Shown: positions 34,569 through 44,148 of the stretch, piece by piece | Layout: the number at the start of each line of letters is the position of its first letter | Numbering within the stretch: the stretch's first letter is position 1 | NCBI GenBank assembly: GCA_964472395.1 | Contig: CAYYMM010000005.1 | Coordinates: 1 to 64,000, forward strand | From: CALFER01 sp964472395 | GTDB taxonomy: Bacteria; CSSED10-310; CALFER01 | Reading direction: 5' to 3' | DNA length: 64,000 nucleotides | The notes under the pieces: model-generated | Told to the model about the DNA's origin: nothing | Database searches by the model: none | The model's input: only the letters and a program-made list of their open reading frames with translations | Program-made: the position numbers and the translations under genes

Positions 34569-35009
34569 TCAGATCACCTTGATCTTATACCGGATCACTC
34601 GAAACAGGTGCTCGAGGTTTTCCTCGGAGGCGATGCATAACACCAGCGGAATCAGTTTACCGATCGGTTTTGCATCCTGAAAACGATGCTTGATTATATC
34701 ATCCAGGCCCAGATCCGAAATGCCGCTGCGGTTTTTTTCCGTAAAGTAAAAACTAGCCCTGAACATGCCGTCCCAGACCGAGATCCAGAATATTGTTTTC
34801 GCTTTTCGAGTGACTTTACAGAGCCATGCTTTTCCATCTTTGTAATAGCGCCATTCGGGACTGAGCCCAAAGTCTGGCTCAGCGATCGCGACCATCAGAG
34901 ATTTATAAGCCGGGAAGGCGTTTTTCAAAAGGCCTCGGACAACCGGATCCGTCGGAAACTCGTCCGGATCGCCCAGCAGTGGACACTCCCTGCCCTGTTC
35001 ATTCGTCAT
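34569..35009 (-). CDS. DUF3788 family protein
   Basis: The 146-residue protein matches the DUF3788 pattern: SPEWRYYKDGKAWLCKVTRK followed by TIFWISVWDGMFRASFYFTE and IGKLIPLVLCIASEENLEHL. The family is small, cytosolic and of unknown function, with a YdhG/YjbR-like fold suggested by its strand order. It is the first gene on this minus-strand stretch and diverges from the large YgfK-like gene. Confidence 0.8.
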   Translation of the reverse strand: MTNEQGRECPLLGDPDEFPTDPVVRGLLKNAFPAYKSLMVAIAEPDFGLSPEWRYYKDGKAWLCKVTRKAKTIFWISVWDGMFRASFYFTEKNRSGISDLGLDDIIKHRFQDAKPIGKLIPLVLCIASEENLEHLFRVIRYKIKVI

Positions 35010-35221
35010 TTTCCGATCTCCGTTTTGATCTTCTCACGTTCTCTGCAGACTCGGCGATTGCCCCCATCCATTCCAACCGTTCGCAAAAGGTCATCGCAGT
35101 GCTGCATGCCGATTACTGTATCAGAAACAACAGGATATGAACCAGACGAAGCTGCACGGACATTCCCGATGCTGACTCCGATCGTCCTCAGTTTCGGCAC
35201 CCATAATTGCGATGGATCGAC

Positions 35222-35249
35222 TTGACTTCCCGACGCAATCCAGTAACAC
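35222..35249 (+). promoter_or_regulatory. Candidate promoter of the YgfK-like gene
   Basis: TTGACT (35222-35227) and TAACAC (35244-35249) are separated by 16 bases, 53 bases before the start codon. The -10 match is weak. The rest of the 293-base gap (35010-35302) shows no gene or RNA I recognise. Confidence 0.3.
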
Positions 35250-35302
35250 TTTCCGAGATTCTGTCAGGACTGGAAAGGCAATAATTGAAAGGAGTTCTGG
35301 GT

Positions 35303-38300
35303 ATGTCGGATCGGATGAATGTGCTGTCGTTCGAGGTTCTGGCGAAATGGATCAGGGATGAATATGCGGGGAATCGGAGCATTTTCGGAATTCCCGAATC
35401 GCTCTTTTTCGTCCCGTCAGACCGCACGAAACGGCTCTCGAGCACACTCTTCGACCAGCCGCTCGGTACTCCCTTCGGCCCAGCCGCCGGCCCCCACACG
35501 CAGCTCTCTCAGAATATCATCTCAGCATGGCTCACGGGCGGCCGTTTCATCGAACTCAAAACGGTCCAGATCATGGATGAACTCGACATTCCCCGGCCCT
35601 GCATTGACATGACGGACGAAGGATACAATGTCGAATGGTCGCAGGAACTCAAACTGGAACAATCCGTCCGGGAATACCGGCACGCCTGGGCGCTTATCCA
35701 TGTCCTGCATCATGTACTCGGTTTCCAGGACGCCATTCCGGTCGGAACGATATTCAACATGAGCGTCGGGTACAATCTCGAGGGGATCAGGACCGACAGG
35801 ATGCAGCGATTCATGGATGAAATGACCCGGCCGAGTCCCGCAGTCGAGTCCCTGCGTGCGGTGATCCGCCGATTCTTCCCGAAATCCGCCGACATTCCGA
35901 TCCCGCCGTGCATGACCGACAACGTGACGCTCTCAACGATGCACGGTTGCCCGCCGGACGAAATCGAAGCCATCGCGCGGTATCTGATCGAGGAACGTGG
36001 GCTCCACACGACAATCAAGCTGAATCCGACGTTGCTGGGCCGCGAGCGCGTGCTGGATATTCTCAACAACCGGCTCGGGTTCCGGTCGATCGACATCCCG
36101 GAGTCCGTATTCGCGCACGATCTGACGTATGACCGGGCGATCGCGCTCGTACGGTCGCTCCAAGGCGCAGCGCGGAAGGCCGGCGTGCGGTTCGGCATCA
36201 AGCTGAGCAATACGCTCGCGATGAAAAACACGCTCGGACGGCTTCCCGGCGGCGAGATGTACATGTCGGGACGCGCGCTGTATCCCGTCACGATGAACCT
36301 GTTTAACGTCCTCATGAATGATCTGGGGGATTCGATCCCCGTATCGTTCTCGGCAGGCGCCGATGCGCTCAACATCGCCGACATCCTGCGCTGTGGCGCT
36401 CGTCCCGTCACGGTTGCTTCCGATCTCCTCAAACCGGGTGGGTACATGCGGATGGGGCAGTATGTGGACGAGATCCTTCATGCGATGGAACGGGCCGGGG
36501 CGGATTCGCTCGAGGGATTCTCTCGGGATGCATCGCAGGCGCGTGGCGAACTGGCTGACTCGGTTATCGGGGATCCCCGTTACGCAAAGTCCTACGTCCC
36601 CGAAGAACCGCCCAAAGTCGAATCGGCATTGCCCCTGTTCGATTGCATCACCGCACCGTGCGTGCCGAATTGTGCCGTGCATCAGGATGTTCCGGAGTAT
36701 ATCCATGCTATCGAGCGAGGGGACACCGACGCTGCGATGCGCATCATACTGGGGCGGAATCCCCTCCCCGGCGTGACGGGTCATGTCTGCACGCATCTGT
36801 GCCAGGATCGATGCACCCGGAGCCAGTATGATGAATCCGTCGCGATCCGTGCGCTCAAGCGCTATGCTTCCGAGCGTTCGAACCCGGCGTATGTCGCGAA
36901 CAAATCGACGGGGCATCGTGTCGCCGTGATCGGAGCGGGGCCTTCGGGGCTGGCAGCGGCCGCCTTCCTGGCACTCAACGGTGTCCGCGTGACGATCTAT
37001 GAAGCGCGTGACATTCCCGGAGGCATGCTCGCGATCGCTCCCGCGTTCCGGCTTCCGCCTGAAGTCGTGAAAGCCGACATCGATCGCATCCGGGCGCTCG
37101 GGGTTGATATCGTCTGCTCGCATCGCGTGACGGATCCGCCCGAACAGCTGCTCGAACAGGGCTTCGACGCGGTCTATGTCGCGTGCGGTTTTCCGGATGA
37201 TGTTGACCTGAGCGTGCCGGGCACCGAGGGTGTGGGGGTCTATCAATCGCTCGATCTGCTCGAACGATTCGCGCGAAACACCCCGCCGGATCTCGGAAAC
37301 AAGGTGCTCGTGATCGGCGGCGGCAACACGGCGATGGATGTGGCGAGAAGCGCTCAGAGGATCACCGGAATGCCTTCGACCGTCGTGTATCGCAGGACTG
37401 TTGCCGAGATGCCGGCCGAGCGTGAGGAGATCGACGATCTGCTGGCGGAGGGGAATCGGATCGAGGAACTCGCGGCACCGGTGGCCGTGGTGCGCGAGGG
37501 CGGCCGGGTCGCGGCGTTACGCTGTATTCGAAACCGTCTCGGCGCGCCGGGCGCGGACGGGCGGCGACGGCCGGAGCCTGTGGAGGGGTCCGAGTTCGAA
37601 ATTCCGGCGACCGCCGTTGTGTTTGCGATCGGCCAGCAGGCGGACCGTGCATGGGGACAGGGCAGTCGGATCATGCGGGATCGGGCCGGCGCGGTCCGCG
37701 TCGATCCGGTGACCGGTGAAACCGACGCGCGGGGTGTCTATGCGGGAGGCGATCAGGTCCGGCAGCCCGCGATCATCATTCGCGCCTGTGCGGACGGACG
37801 TCGGGCTGCCGAAGCGATCTGCGGGGATCTCGGCATCCCGTTCGACGCATTCAGTGTCAGCGAGTCTGATACCGGTCCGGACGACATCGGCCGGATCAAG
37901 CGTAAACGCGTGCGAAAATCCCCTCAGACACGGGCCGGGCGTCAACCCCTCACCCGGAGGAGCGGGGCGGAGTTGGTCGAATGGACCCTGACCGATGAGG
38001 AAGCTGTTCGCGAGGCAACTCGGTGTCTGGAATGCCGGACGATGTGCGACAAGTGTGTCGACGTGTGTCCGAACCGGGCGAATGTGGCGTTTCGGACTGT
38101 GAAGGCGGTGATCGGGATGCCGGGGTTCCGGGTGCGGGAGGGGCGGATCGAGGCGACGGCGGTGGAGCGGTTCGAGATCCGGCAGGGGCGGCAGATTCTA
38201 CACATCGACGATTTCTGCAATGAATGCGGGAATTGTGAGACTTTCTGCGTGCATCGCGGGCGACCGTATCGCGACAAGCCTCGGGTGTTTCTGACGCGGG

Positions 38301-38581
38301 AGGGGTTTGAAGCGGAGACGGAGAATGCATTTTTCTGGCGGGAGGACGGGATTGACGTGCGGGTCGGGGGCATGACGGCGTCGCTGAGCGTGACCTCGGA
38401 GGATGTGCGGTATGAGGATGCCGGGGTGGTGCTGCGGTTCGACGGGAATCTGTCATATCGGGGGGGCGAGGTGAAGGATGGCTTCAGCGGGGATGTGCCG
38501 GCGGATCGGATTCCGGTGATGTGGGTGGTGTATCGGGGGATTCGTCGCAGTGTGCCTCAGATTGTCGGAGCGATGGATTGA
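35303..38581 (+). CDS. YgfK-like FAD/NAD-dependent Fe-S oxidoreductase (putative selenate reductase subunit)
   Basis: The 1092-residue protein has three parts. An N-terminal dihydropyrimidine-dehydrogenase-like half contains FGPAAGPHTQLSQNIISAW, GGRFIELKTVQIMDEL and TMHGCPPDEIEAIARYL. A GltD-like part has an Fe-S region (CITAPCVPNCAVHQDVPEY, HVCTHLCQDRC), an FAD site (AVIGAGPSGLAAAAFLALNG) and an NAD site (VLVIGGGNTAMDVARSAQR). Two C-terminal ferredoxin-like clusters follow (CLECRTMCDKCVDVCPNRAN; CNECGNCETFCVHRG). E. coli YgfK is linked to selenate reduction and purine catabolism. No xdh, ssnA or molybdopterin genes are in the window. AAGGAG sits 7 bases before the ATG. The stop overlaps the next start by one base. 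Confidence 0.88.
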   Translation: MSDRMNVLSFEVLAKWIRDEYAGNRSIFGIPESLFFVPSDRTKRLSSTLFDQPLGTPFGPAAGPHTQLSQNIISAWLTGGRFIELKTVQIMDELDIPRPCIDMTDEGYNVEWSQELKLEQSVREYRHAWALIHVLHHVLGFQDAIPVGTIFNMSVGYNLEGIRTDRMQRFMDEMTRPSPAVESLRAVIRRFFPKSADIPIPPCMTDNVTLSTMHGCPPDEIEAIARYLIEERGLHTTIKLNPTLLGRERVLDILNNRLGFRSIDIPESVFAHDLTYDRAIALVRSLQGAARKAGVRFGIKLSNTLAMKNTLGRLPGGEMYMSGRALYPVTMNLFNVLMNDLGDSIPVSFSAGADALNIADILRCGARPVTVASDLLKPGGYMRMGQYVDEILHAMERAGADSLEGFSRDASQARGELADSVIGDPRYAKSYVPEEPPKVESALPLFDCITAPCVPNCAVHQDVPEYIHAIERGDTDAAMRIILGRNPLPGVTGHVCTHLCQDRCTRSQYDESVAIRALKRYASERSNPAYVANKSTGHRVAVIGAGPSGLAAAAFLALNGVRVTIYEARDIPGGMLAIAPAFRLPPEVVKADIDRIRALGVDIVCSHRVTDPPEQLLEQGFDAVYVACGFPDDVDLSVPGTEGVGVYQSLDLLERFARNTPPDLGNKVLVIGGGNTAMDVARSAQRITGMPSTVVYRRTVAEMPAEREEIDDLLAEGNRIEELAAPVAVVREGGRVAALRCIRNRLGAPGADGRRRPEPVEGSEFEIPATAVVFAIGQQADRAWGQGSRIMRDRAGAVRVDPVTGETDARGVYAGGDQVRQPAIIIRACADGRRAAEAICGDLGIPFDAFSVSESDTGPDDIGRIKRKRVRKSPQTRAGRQPLTRRSGAELVEWTLTDEEAVREATRCLECRTMCDKCVDVCPNRANVAFRTVKAVIGMPGFRVREGRIEATAVERFEIRQGRQILHIDDFCNECGNCETFCVHRGRPYRDKPRVFLTREGFEAETENAFFWREDGIDVRVGGMTASLSVTSEDVRYEDAGVVLRFDGNLSYRGGEVKDGFSGDVPADRIPVMWVVYRGIRRSVPQIVGAMD

Positions 38582-39432
38582 TGAAGGTCATCAGAGCGAT
38601 CGTGATTGCCGGATTGTGCGTCAGTCTGTCCGGATGTGCGGTGTTGATGCGAGTTCAAGGTAGCGAAGAACTGGATCGACCAACGGATAAAAGATTTGTT
38701 TCCACTCGGTATGATATCGGAGTGATGGCAGCGGTAAAAGATGCCAATAAAAGTGCAGAGGCACGAATTGCCTGCCTGGCATTTCCCTTCGCTTTGATCG
38801 ATCTCCCAATCGCGTTTGCTGTGGACACGATCATGCTCCCTATGGACTGGCATGAGTATAATAAAAACAAGGAGGACGAAGCATTCTGGAATTCTGTGTT
38901 TTCAGAGCCCGATCGTCTACCGACCATCGCGGAATGCTGCCAGCATGCCTCAGTTCACTCCAGATTTTTCGTGTATGACAGAATATTCTTCAAAGATTAC
39001 GACGAAACGATATCTGGTGAATCGCTTCATCTCATCATCCAGTCAGCAAGCGTCATGAATGATGACCTCGACATATGGATGCCGTTAGATAGAGTAGTAT
39101 CCAATAAGAGCTTATTGCCTGCTTCGTGGATCGCCATATATACGTATCTCAAAGAAGGGAAGTACTCGTTTTTAATCGAGCAACTCGCTCGAAATCCGGT
39201 GACTCCATCGGAGTATTACGATGAACTTGCGAATATGGATGATCTAAAAATCAAGCAAAGTTTGACTGAGAATCCCAGGACACCTTCTGATATCCTTGAA
39301 ACCATTGCACAGGAAGCGAGAAACAGCATTCAGTTGGAGAAAGAGAAACCTGCCCCGGACACATGGAATTTATACCAGTATAGAAGACTCTTAGAATCCG
39401 CAGAAAGTGCGTTGGTTTCGAGAGCAAAATGA
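38581..39432 (+). CDS. YceK/YidQ-like lipoprotein with C-terminal NPxTP repeats
   Basis: A lipoprotein signal (IAGLCVSLSGC) starts the 283-residue protein. RFVSTRYDIGVMAA and FPFALIDLPIAFAVDTIMLP resemble YceK/YidQ lipoproteins. The C-terminal part contains LARNPVTPSEYYDELANM and LTENPRTPSDILETIA, two copies of an NPxTPxxxLxxLA pattern like variant leucine-rich (LRV) repeats. The tail is charged. The gene is more AT-rich than its neighbours and has codon use unlike the YgfK gene, which suggests separate acquisition. Its ATG overlaps the YgfK stop by one base. The cellular role is unknown. Confidence 0.7.
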   Translation: MKVIRAIVIAGLCVSLSGCAVLMRVQGSEELDRPTDKRFVSTRYDIGVMAAVKDANKSAEARIACLAFPFALIDLPIAFAVDTIMLPMDWHEYNKNKEDEAFWNSVFSEPDRLPTIAECCQHASVHSRFFVYDRIFFKDYDETISGESLHLIIQSASVMNDDLDIWMPLDRVVSNKSLLPASWIAIYTYLKEGKYSFLIEQLARNPVTPSEYYDELANMDDLKIKQSLTENPRTPSDILETIAQEARNSIQLEKEKPAPDTWNLYQYRRLLESAESALVSRAK

Positions 39433-39472
39433 TGAGTGATAGTGGCGTGGAGAGGATAACTGAGGAATCCAG

Positions 39473-40369
39473 ATGATTCAAACCGTTGACGAGATCATCA
39501 AGCGGATTCCGGGATGGGAGACCGCCGGAGCGATTCACGTCGATCCGCTTTATGGACTGACCAATACGAATTATGCCGTGACCGTTCACGGGGAGCGATT
39601 CGTGCTGCGGATCAGCGGTGACAACGTTTCGAGTCTCGGGATCGACCGCCATCACGAAATCGACGTGCTGCGGGCGATGGACGCAGCCGGAATCGGGGCG
39701 CAGGTTTATTGCTGTCTGTTACCGGAAGGGCATCTCGTGACACGCCGCATCGACGGAGCGCATCTCGATCTGGAGACGTATCGGAAACCCGAGACCATCC
39801 GGCGCATCGTATCGACAGTCCGGCGGATGCATCAATCCGAACCGGTCAGGGCTGTTTTTTCGCCGTTTCGCCGAGTGGAACGGTATGCCGGGCAGGCTCA
39901 GGCCATGCAGGTAGGAATGCCGCATGATTTCGATCGGATTACCCTTAGAATGGCTGCGATCGAACGCGAGCAGAACCTGGATCCATCATCCTGGACGCGC
40001 TTGTGTCACAACGATCTGTTTTCGGTGAATGTGATCGATGATGGCCGGATCAGGTTCATCGACTGGGAGTTCTCGGGGATGAACGACATTTACTACGATC
40101 TGGCGACGCTGACTTACGCCTACGATTCACCGGACACGTTGTCGCACGAGCAGATCGATTTCATGCTGGAGTGTTACTTCGGTGATGTGACACCGGAAAA
40201 TCGAACACGATTGTCGGGCATGCGATACATGGTCCTGTGTTTCTCGGCGTTCTGGGGCCTTCTGCAATATGGGTTGCAGAGACGGGGGTTGGTGCGCGAG
40301 GTCGAGAGTTTCAATTTCATGCAGTACGCCACCGAGACCTTCGAAGTCTTACGGCAGTTGTTCCACTAA
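39473..40369 (+). CDS. Choline/ethanolamine kinase-like phosphotransferase
   Basis: This is an APH-fold kinase. The N-terminal nucleotide loop GLTNTNYAVTVHGERFVLRI, the Brenner motif LCHNDLFSVNVI and the metal-binding FIDWEFSGMNDIYYDLA match choline/ethanolamine kinases such as LicA. The 298-residue length is normal. The substrate (choline, ethanolamine, a sugar or thiamine) cannot be told from sequence. TGAGGA lies upstream of the ATG. It is convergent with trmJ, stops 3 bases apart. A second APH-type gene is at 51892-52986. Confidence 0.85.
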   Translation: MIQTVDEIIKRIPGWETAGAIHVDPLYGLTNTNYAVTVHGERFVLRISGDNVSSLGIDRHHEIDVLRAMDAAGIGAQVYCCLLPEGHLVTRRIDGAHLDLETYRKPETIRRIVSTVRRMHQSEPVRAVFSPFRRVERYAGQAQAMQVGMPHDFDRITLRMAAIEREQNLDPSSWTRLCHNDLFSVNVIDDGRIRFIDWEFSGMNDIYYDLATLTYAYDSPDTLSHEQIDFMLECYFGDVTPENRTRLSGMRYMVLCFSAFWGLLQYGLQRRGLVREVESFNFMQYATETFEVLRQLFH

Positions 40370-40372
40370 CGG

Positions 40373-41197
40373 TTAATGTATCTCGGATTCGGCAGATTCT
40401 GAGCAGTCCGGATCGTCCGGTGTCGATTCCTCGTCAGTCCGCTTGTCCGGTTTCCGGTGTGTCGGGTTTGCGCCCCGGGTGCCGGTGTAAAAACGGCTGC
40501 TCTTCGACGCGCGGTGCATGATGGCTTTGATGAGCGGCAGGTCGCGCGTATACAGGTTTGACCGGTAAGCGATTTCGCGGATCGCCGCCATCACGCTCTT
40601 TTCCTGGCTGCCCCGGTAAAAATCGATATGGTGAAACATCGCATCGGCGATCTCGAATACCTCTTCGAAGTCACGCTGGGAGGGTTTTGCCAGATGCACG
40701 CCGTGAACCCCTCCACAGAGATTTTTGTAGATTTCGTAGAGGACCATCGAGACCGAGTGCGCCAGATTGAAGCTCAGGGACTCGCAGGAGGGGATGACCA
40801 TGAGCGCGTGACATAGATCGATTTCTTCGCGAAGCAGGCCGTTGTCCTCGCGGCCGAAGACGATCGAGGTCGGCATGGAGGCGATGGTGTCGATGTGGCG
40901 GGTGATGATATCCCAGACCGGAGCGGGAGGTGTGCGTTTGAAGCGCGTCTGGTGGACCGTGCCGATGACGAGGCGCGAGTCGGCGATGGCGTCCGCGAGA
41001 GAGGTGAACATACGGGTATTGTACAGGACGTCGCGGCCGTAGAGTGCCATTTTGCGGGCTTCGACGTCGGTGACATCGAGATCGCCGACGATTTTGATCG
41101 TGGGCATACCGAAGTTATGGGCCGAGCGGGCGATGGCGCCGACATTGCCGGGATATTGCGGGCCGACCAGAACGATTTCGACATGAGCTAGAGACAT
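40373..41197 (-). CDS. trmJ: tRNA/rRNA methyltransferase, SpoU family (TrmJ-like)
   Basis: TrmJ 2'-O-methylates the ribose of tRNA nucleotide 32. The N-terminus VEIVLVGPQYPGNVGAIARS, IVFGREDNGLLREEIDLC and the knot motif VIPSCESLSFNLAHSVSM are SPOUT signatures. The C-terminal extension (~170-274) includes a helical segment and a charged Ser/Thr-rich tail. It has 274 residues. CGGAGG lies ~10 bases before the ATG. It diverges from the surface-protein gene. Confidence 0.9.
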   Translation of the reverse strand: MSLAHVEIVLVGPQYPGNVGAIARSAHNFGMPTIKIVGDLDVTDVEARKMALYGRDVLYNTRMFTSLADAIADSRLVIGTVHQTRFKRTPPAPVWDIITRHIDTIASMPTSIVFGREDNGLLREEIDLCHALMVIPSCESLSFNLAHSVSMVLYEIYKNLCGGVHGVHLAKPSQRDFEEVFEIADAMFHHIDFYRGSQEKSVMAAIREIAYRSNLYTRDLPLIKAIMHRASKSSRFYTGTRGANPTHRKPDKRTDEESTPDDPDCSESAESEIH

Positions 41198-41301
41198 GAC
41201 GGGCGTCCTCCGGGGCGTATATTAGAGAAGATCGGGCGGTTTTGCACGCTCAGTGATGTCAAATTCAGATGCTGGGGAAAGCATTTTTATAAAATAAAAT
41301 A

Positions 41302-41329
41302 TTGCCTTGAGGCGAGAATCTGATAGAAT
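41302..41329 (+). promoter_or_regulatory. Candidate sigma70 promoter of the surface-protein gene
   Basis: TTGCCT (41302-41307) and TAGAAT (41324-41329) are separated by 16 bases, in an AT-rich stretch 53 bases before the ATG at 41383. GGAGG at 41371-41375 serves as the ribosome site. Confidence 0.45.
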
Positions 41330-41382
41330 CAAACCAGGCGTCAGTCTATTGTGAGTGGGCTCACCGAGATGGAGGATTGGCT

Positions 41383-44094
41383 ATGAAAAGGATGATCGTC
41401 CTGTTTTCCTTGCTCATGGTGGTAACGGCGGTTCAGGCACAGACGACTTTGTTCTCATGCGATTTCGAAACCGATGATTGTGGAGCGATCTATGAAAGCG
41501 ATGCCGGAGGTGCGCGATGGCTTCACAACAGCTTCAACGGTTGCCCGGGATCAGGGATGCATCATAGCTACGAGTCGTTTTACACAGATCGTGACTATGT
41601 TGTGTGGGGTCCTTTCACTCTTCCATCCGCGGACTATCTGCAATTGCGGTATGATCTGTCGGTATATAACTGTGAGGTGTCGATATTTACCATTTGTGAC
41701 GTCTATCTCGATCCCAATACCAACATCGGCTCATGGTCTCTGGTGGATGGGCCTGTAACGACTAACCAAGCATGCGTTCCGGCGGAAGTGGATATATCGT
41801 CGATCCTGAGCGCATGTTCGACCGAGTTCTGGATTGCTTGGGAGTTTGAGAGCGATTATGGGATTTCTGCGGGCATCGACAACATCGAAATTGTTTATGG
41901 AACAGGATCGACTCCGACTCCGACTGCAACAGCGGTTCCACTGACAGGAGACACATGCTCCGATCCGTTTATCATCAACTGTGGTGATTGCGTCACTGGA
42001 TCAACGAGCGGGTTCTCGAATGACTACGATGCGAATTATCCGAATGGAATTGCGCATGGGCCTGATGCTGTGTATTCACTGACAATCACAGAACAGACCT
42101 GGGTCGAATTCAGATTGGAGGCGGATTTTTGGGTGAATTTCACGGTTGCGTCGACCTGCGATATATCTGCGCACGATATCCTCTATCCATTCTCATCTGA
42201 ATGCGATGTGAGCATGACGTGTGGTGGATTTGATTTCCCAGCACGGGCCTTTGATTCGGCGGTAGTACTGAATCCCGGAACCTACTTCATTTGGATCGAC
42301 AGCTATTATGAGAGCTTCGGTAACTATGCGCTGGAAGTCAACTGTGTGACCGGATCCACGCCTGTGCCAACGGCGACCCCCTCGCCCGTTCCGAATGAAC
42401 GGTGCACGGATGCTCTCGACATTACATCCGTGCCGTTCTCATTTTCCTTCGACAATGAACTGAACACGACCGATGGTGCCGGATCGAGCTGCAGCGCGCA
42501 GTATACTCCCGGAATATCGCAGATGAAGAATGATGTCTGGTTCCGATACTCTCCTTCTGTGGATTGCTACCTCGATTTTCAGGCCACATCGCGGTGCTGC
42601 AATCTGGCTGTAATGGTGTATCGGGGAGAAACGTGTTCATTTAAAGAGGAAGTGATATGCAGCGATCTGTCGATGGGATACTCCTACACTGAGCAGATCG
42701 GTTTTTATGCAATGACGGGAGAAACCTACTGGATACAGCTAGGAACTCCGGGATACTCCACAGGAAAGGTTTTTGTGTCATTGGGGTGTAATCCCGGAAT
42801 GACCCCGACACCGACCCAGACGCCGATTCCGATACCGGGTGATTCGTGTCTGGTTCCGCTTCCGATTCTGGAGAACGACTGCGTCATCGGGAGCACCGCC
42901 GGGAAAAAAGCGAATTGCTCGTATCGCAGTATTTCCGATTTTGAAGGACTCGATGTGGTGTATGAATTGAATCTGACGGATACCATGTCCGTCCATTTCC
43001 TGGGTGAAGCGGAATATGACGCGAGTTGGTTGATTGCGGCGGATTGCTCGGATCTGAACAATGCTCTGTATGTGAGTTCAGGGATTGATGATGATCTGTT
43101 CATGTCATGCGGAGGCATCTTTTCTAATATGGATTCTGCATTGGACACGACATTGAGTTTGCCTCCCGGTGACTACTTTGTCGTCGTGGATGGTTATACT
43201 TACAGCAGTGGCAATTACGCGCTGGAAATTCAATCCGTTGCGACCGGTTCTCCGACGCCGACCATCACGCCGACAGAGGGACCGACTCTGACACCGACGT
43301 CGACGCCGACCATCACGCCAACTTACTTTCCACATGGATGCACAGGCGGCAACACGAGCTCGGAGCGCTACATCGCTGAGTCTTTCATCCAGGAGGGGGA
43401 CCGGTACTTTCTGCTGTTCGATCCCTGCACGGAATGTGACGCGTGTTCGAACAGGTTTCGAGTGACGGCTGTTTATGCCCGTTATCATCACTACGGATCG
43501 GACTATCTTTCCGTTTCGACTGATTCGAGCATATATTCAGCGGTGGAAACATTCCCGGGATCGGGGTGTTACATACCGGATGTCGAAATTTACAACGATC
43601 CGTACACCAGTGGAAATGTGGCTGTCAATCCCGGGTATTTCACAGTTGGAGGTTCGTTCATGGGCACATTGCCGGATCTTTTTTGTCCCGGACCCTATTT
43701 CCTGTCCATAACGCTGCTGGAATACACCGATTTGCCCATCAATCTCGTGACGGATCTTACACCGATATCATGTCGGTCTTATCTGGAACGTGACGGTGTC
43801 CTGACCGAACTCGTGCAGGATCATGGTGCATTCGGCAATTGGAGCGCGTATGCGCAGGTTCAATGCCTCGCGCCGCTACCAACCGCTACCCCAACCCGGA
43901 CACCGACGGTGACACCGACGCCGACCCATACGGCGACTCCCACGGCATCTCCGACATCGCCTCCGACGTCGACTCCGACCACCGGTCCGTCTCCAACACC
44001 CCTGCCTGTACCTTCAACAACCGCAGCCGGGCTTGGGACTCTTCTGGTCGCATTTGCGTGTATCTTCTTCATATCGCTCAGGAAACGGAGCTGA
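41383..44094 (+). CDS. Large multidomain secreted protein with Pro-Thr linkers and C-terminal membrane anchor
   Basis: The 903-residue protein has a signal peptide (MKRMIVLFSLLMVVTAVQA). A MAM/jelly-roll-like domain (CDFETDDCG...IDNIEI) is followed by three beta-rich PPC-like domains that start GDTCSDP, NERCTDA and GDSCLVP. Domains one and three are closest (both end in SGNYALEI or FGNYALEV). A fourth, cysteine-rich domain follows. Domains are separated by PTPTATAVP-type linkers. The end is LPVPSTTAAGLGTLLVAFAC plus a basic RKRS tail, a typical sorting/anchor layout. It is probably a surface adhesin or matrix protein. The ATG at 41383 has GGAGG 7 bases upstream; a promoter is visible before it. 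Confidence 0.8.
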   Translation: MKRMIVLFSLLMVVTAVQAQTTLFSCDFETDDCGAIYESDAGGARWLHNSFNGCPGSGMHHSYESFYTDRDYVVWGPFTLPSADYLQLRYDLSVYNCEVSIFTICDVYLDPNTNIGSWSLVDGPVTTNQACVPAEVDISSILSACSTEFWIAWEFESDYGISAGIDNIEIVYGTGSTPTPTATAVPLTGDTCSDPFIINCGDCVTGSTSGFSNDYDANYPNGIAHGPDAVYSLTITEQTWVEFRLEADFWVNFTVASTCDISAHDILYPFSSECDVSMTCGGFDFPARAFDSAVVLNPGTYFIWIDSYYESFGNYALEVNCVTGSTPVPTATPSPVPNERCTDALDITSVPFSFSFDNELNTTDGAGSSCSAQYTPGISQMKNDVWFRYSPSVDCYLDFQATSRCCNLAVMVYRGETCSFKEEVICSDLSMGYSYTEQIGFYAMTGETYWIQLGTPGYSTGKVFVSLGCNPGMTPTPTQTPIPIPGDSCLVPLPILENDCVIGSTAGKKANCSYRSISDFEGLDVVYELNLTDTMSVHFLGEAEYDASWLIAADCSDLNNALYVSSGIDDDLFMSCGGIFSNMDSALDTTLSLPPGDYFVVVDGYTYSSGNYALEIQSVATGSPTPTITPTEGPTLTPTSTPTITPTYFPHGCTGGNTSSERYIAESFIQEGDRYFLLFDPCTECDACSNRFRVTAVYARYHHYGSDYLSVSTDSSIYSAVETFPGSGCYIPDVEIYNDPYTSGNVAVNPGYFTVGGSFMGTLPDLFCPGPYFLSITLLEYTDLPINLVTDLTPISCRSYLERDGVLTELVQDHGAFGNWSAYAQVQCLAPLPTATPTRTPTVTPTPTHTATPTASPTSPPTSTPTTGPSPTPLPVPSTTAAGLGTLLVAFACIFFISLRKRS

Positions 44095-44148
44095 GGCGCT
44101 CAGGAAGGCCGATCAAACCACTTCTGACTGAAAACGAAAGGGTCCATT

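Noticed and set aside
35006..35200. 64-codon frame upstream of DUF3788
   Set aside because: No ribosome site or domain; treated as intergenic.
37560..37620. RRPEPVEGSEF segment resembling the dispersed PEPVEG-coding repeat of some genomes
   Set aside because: GltD-family proteins carry a similar RRRPxPxxGSEF stretch at this place, so it is native sequence.
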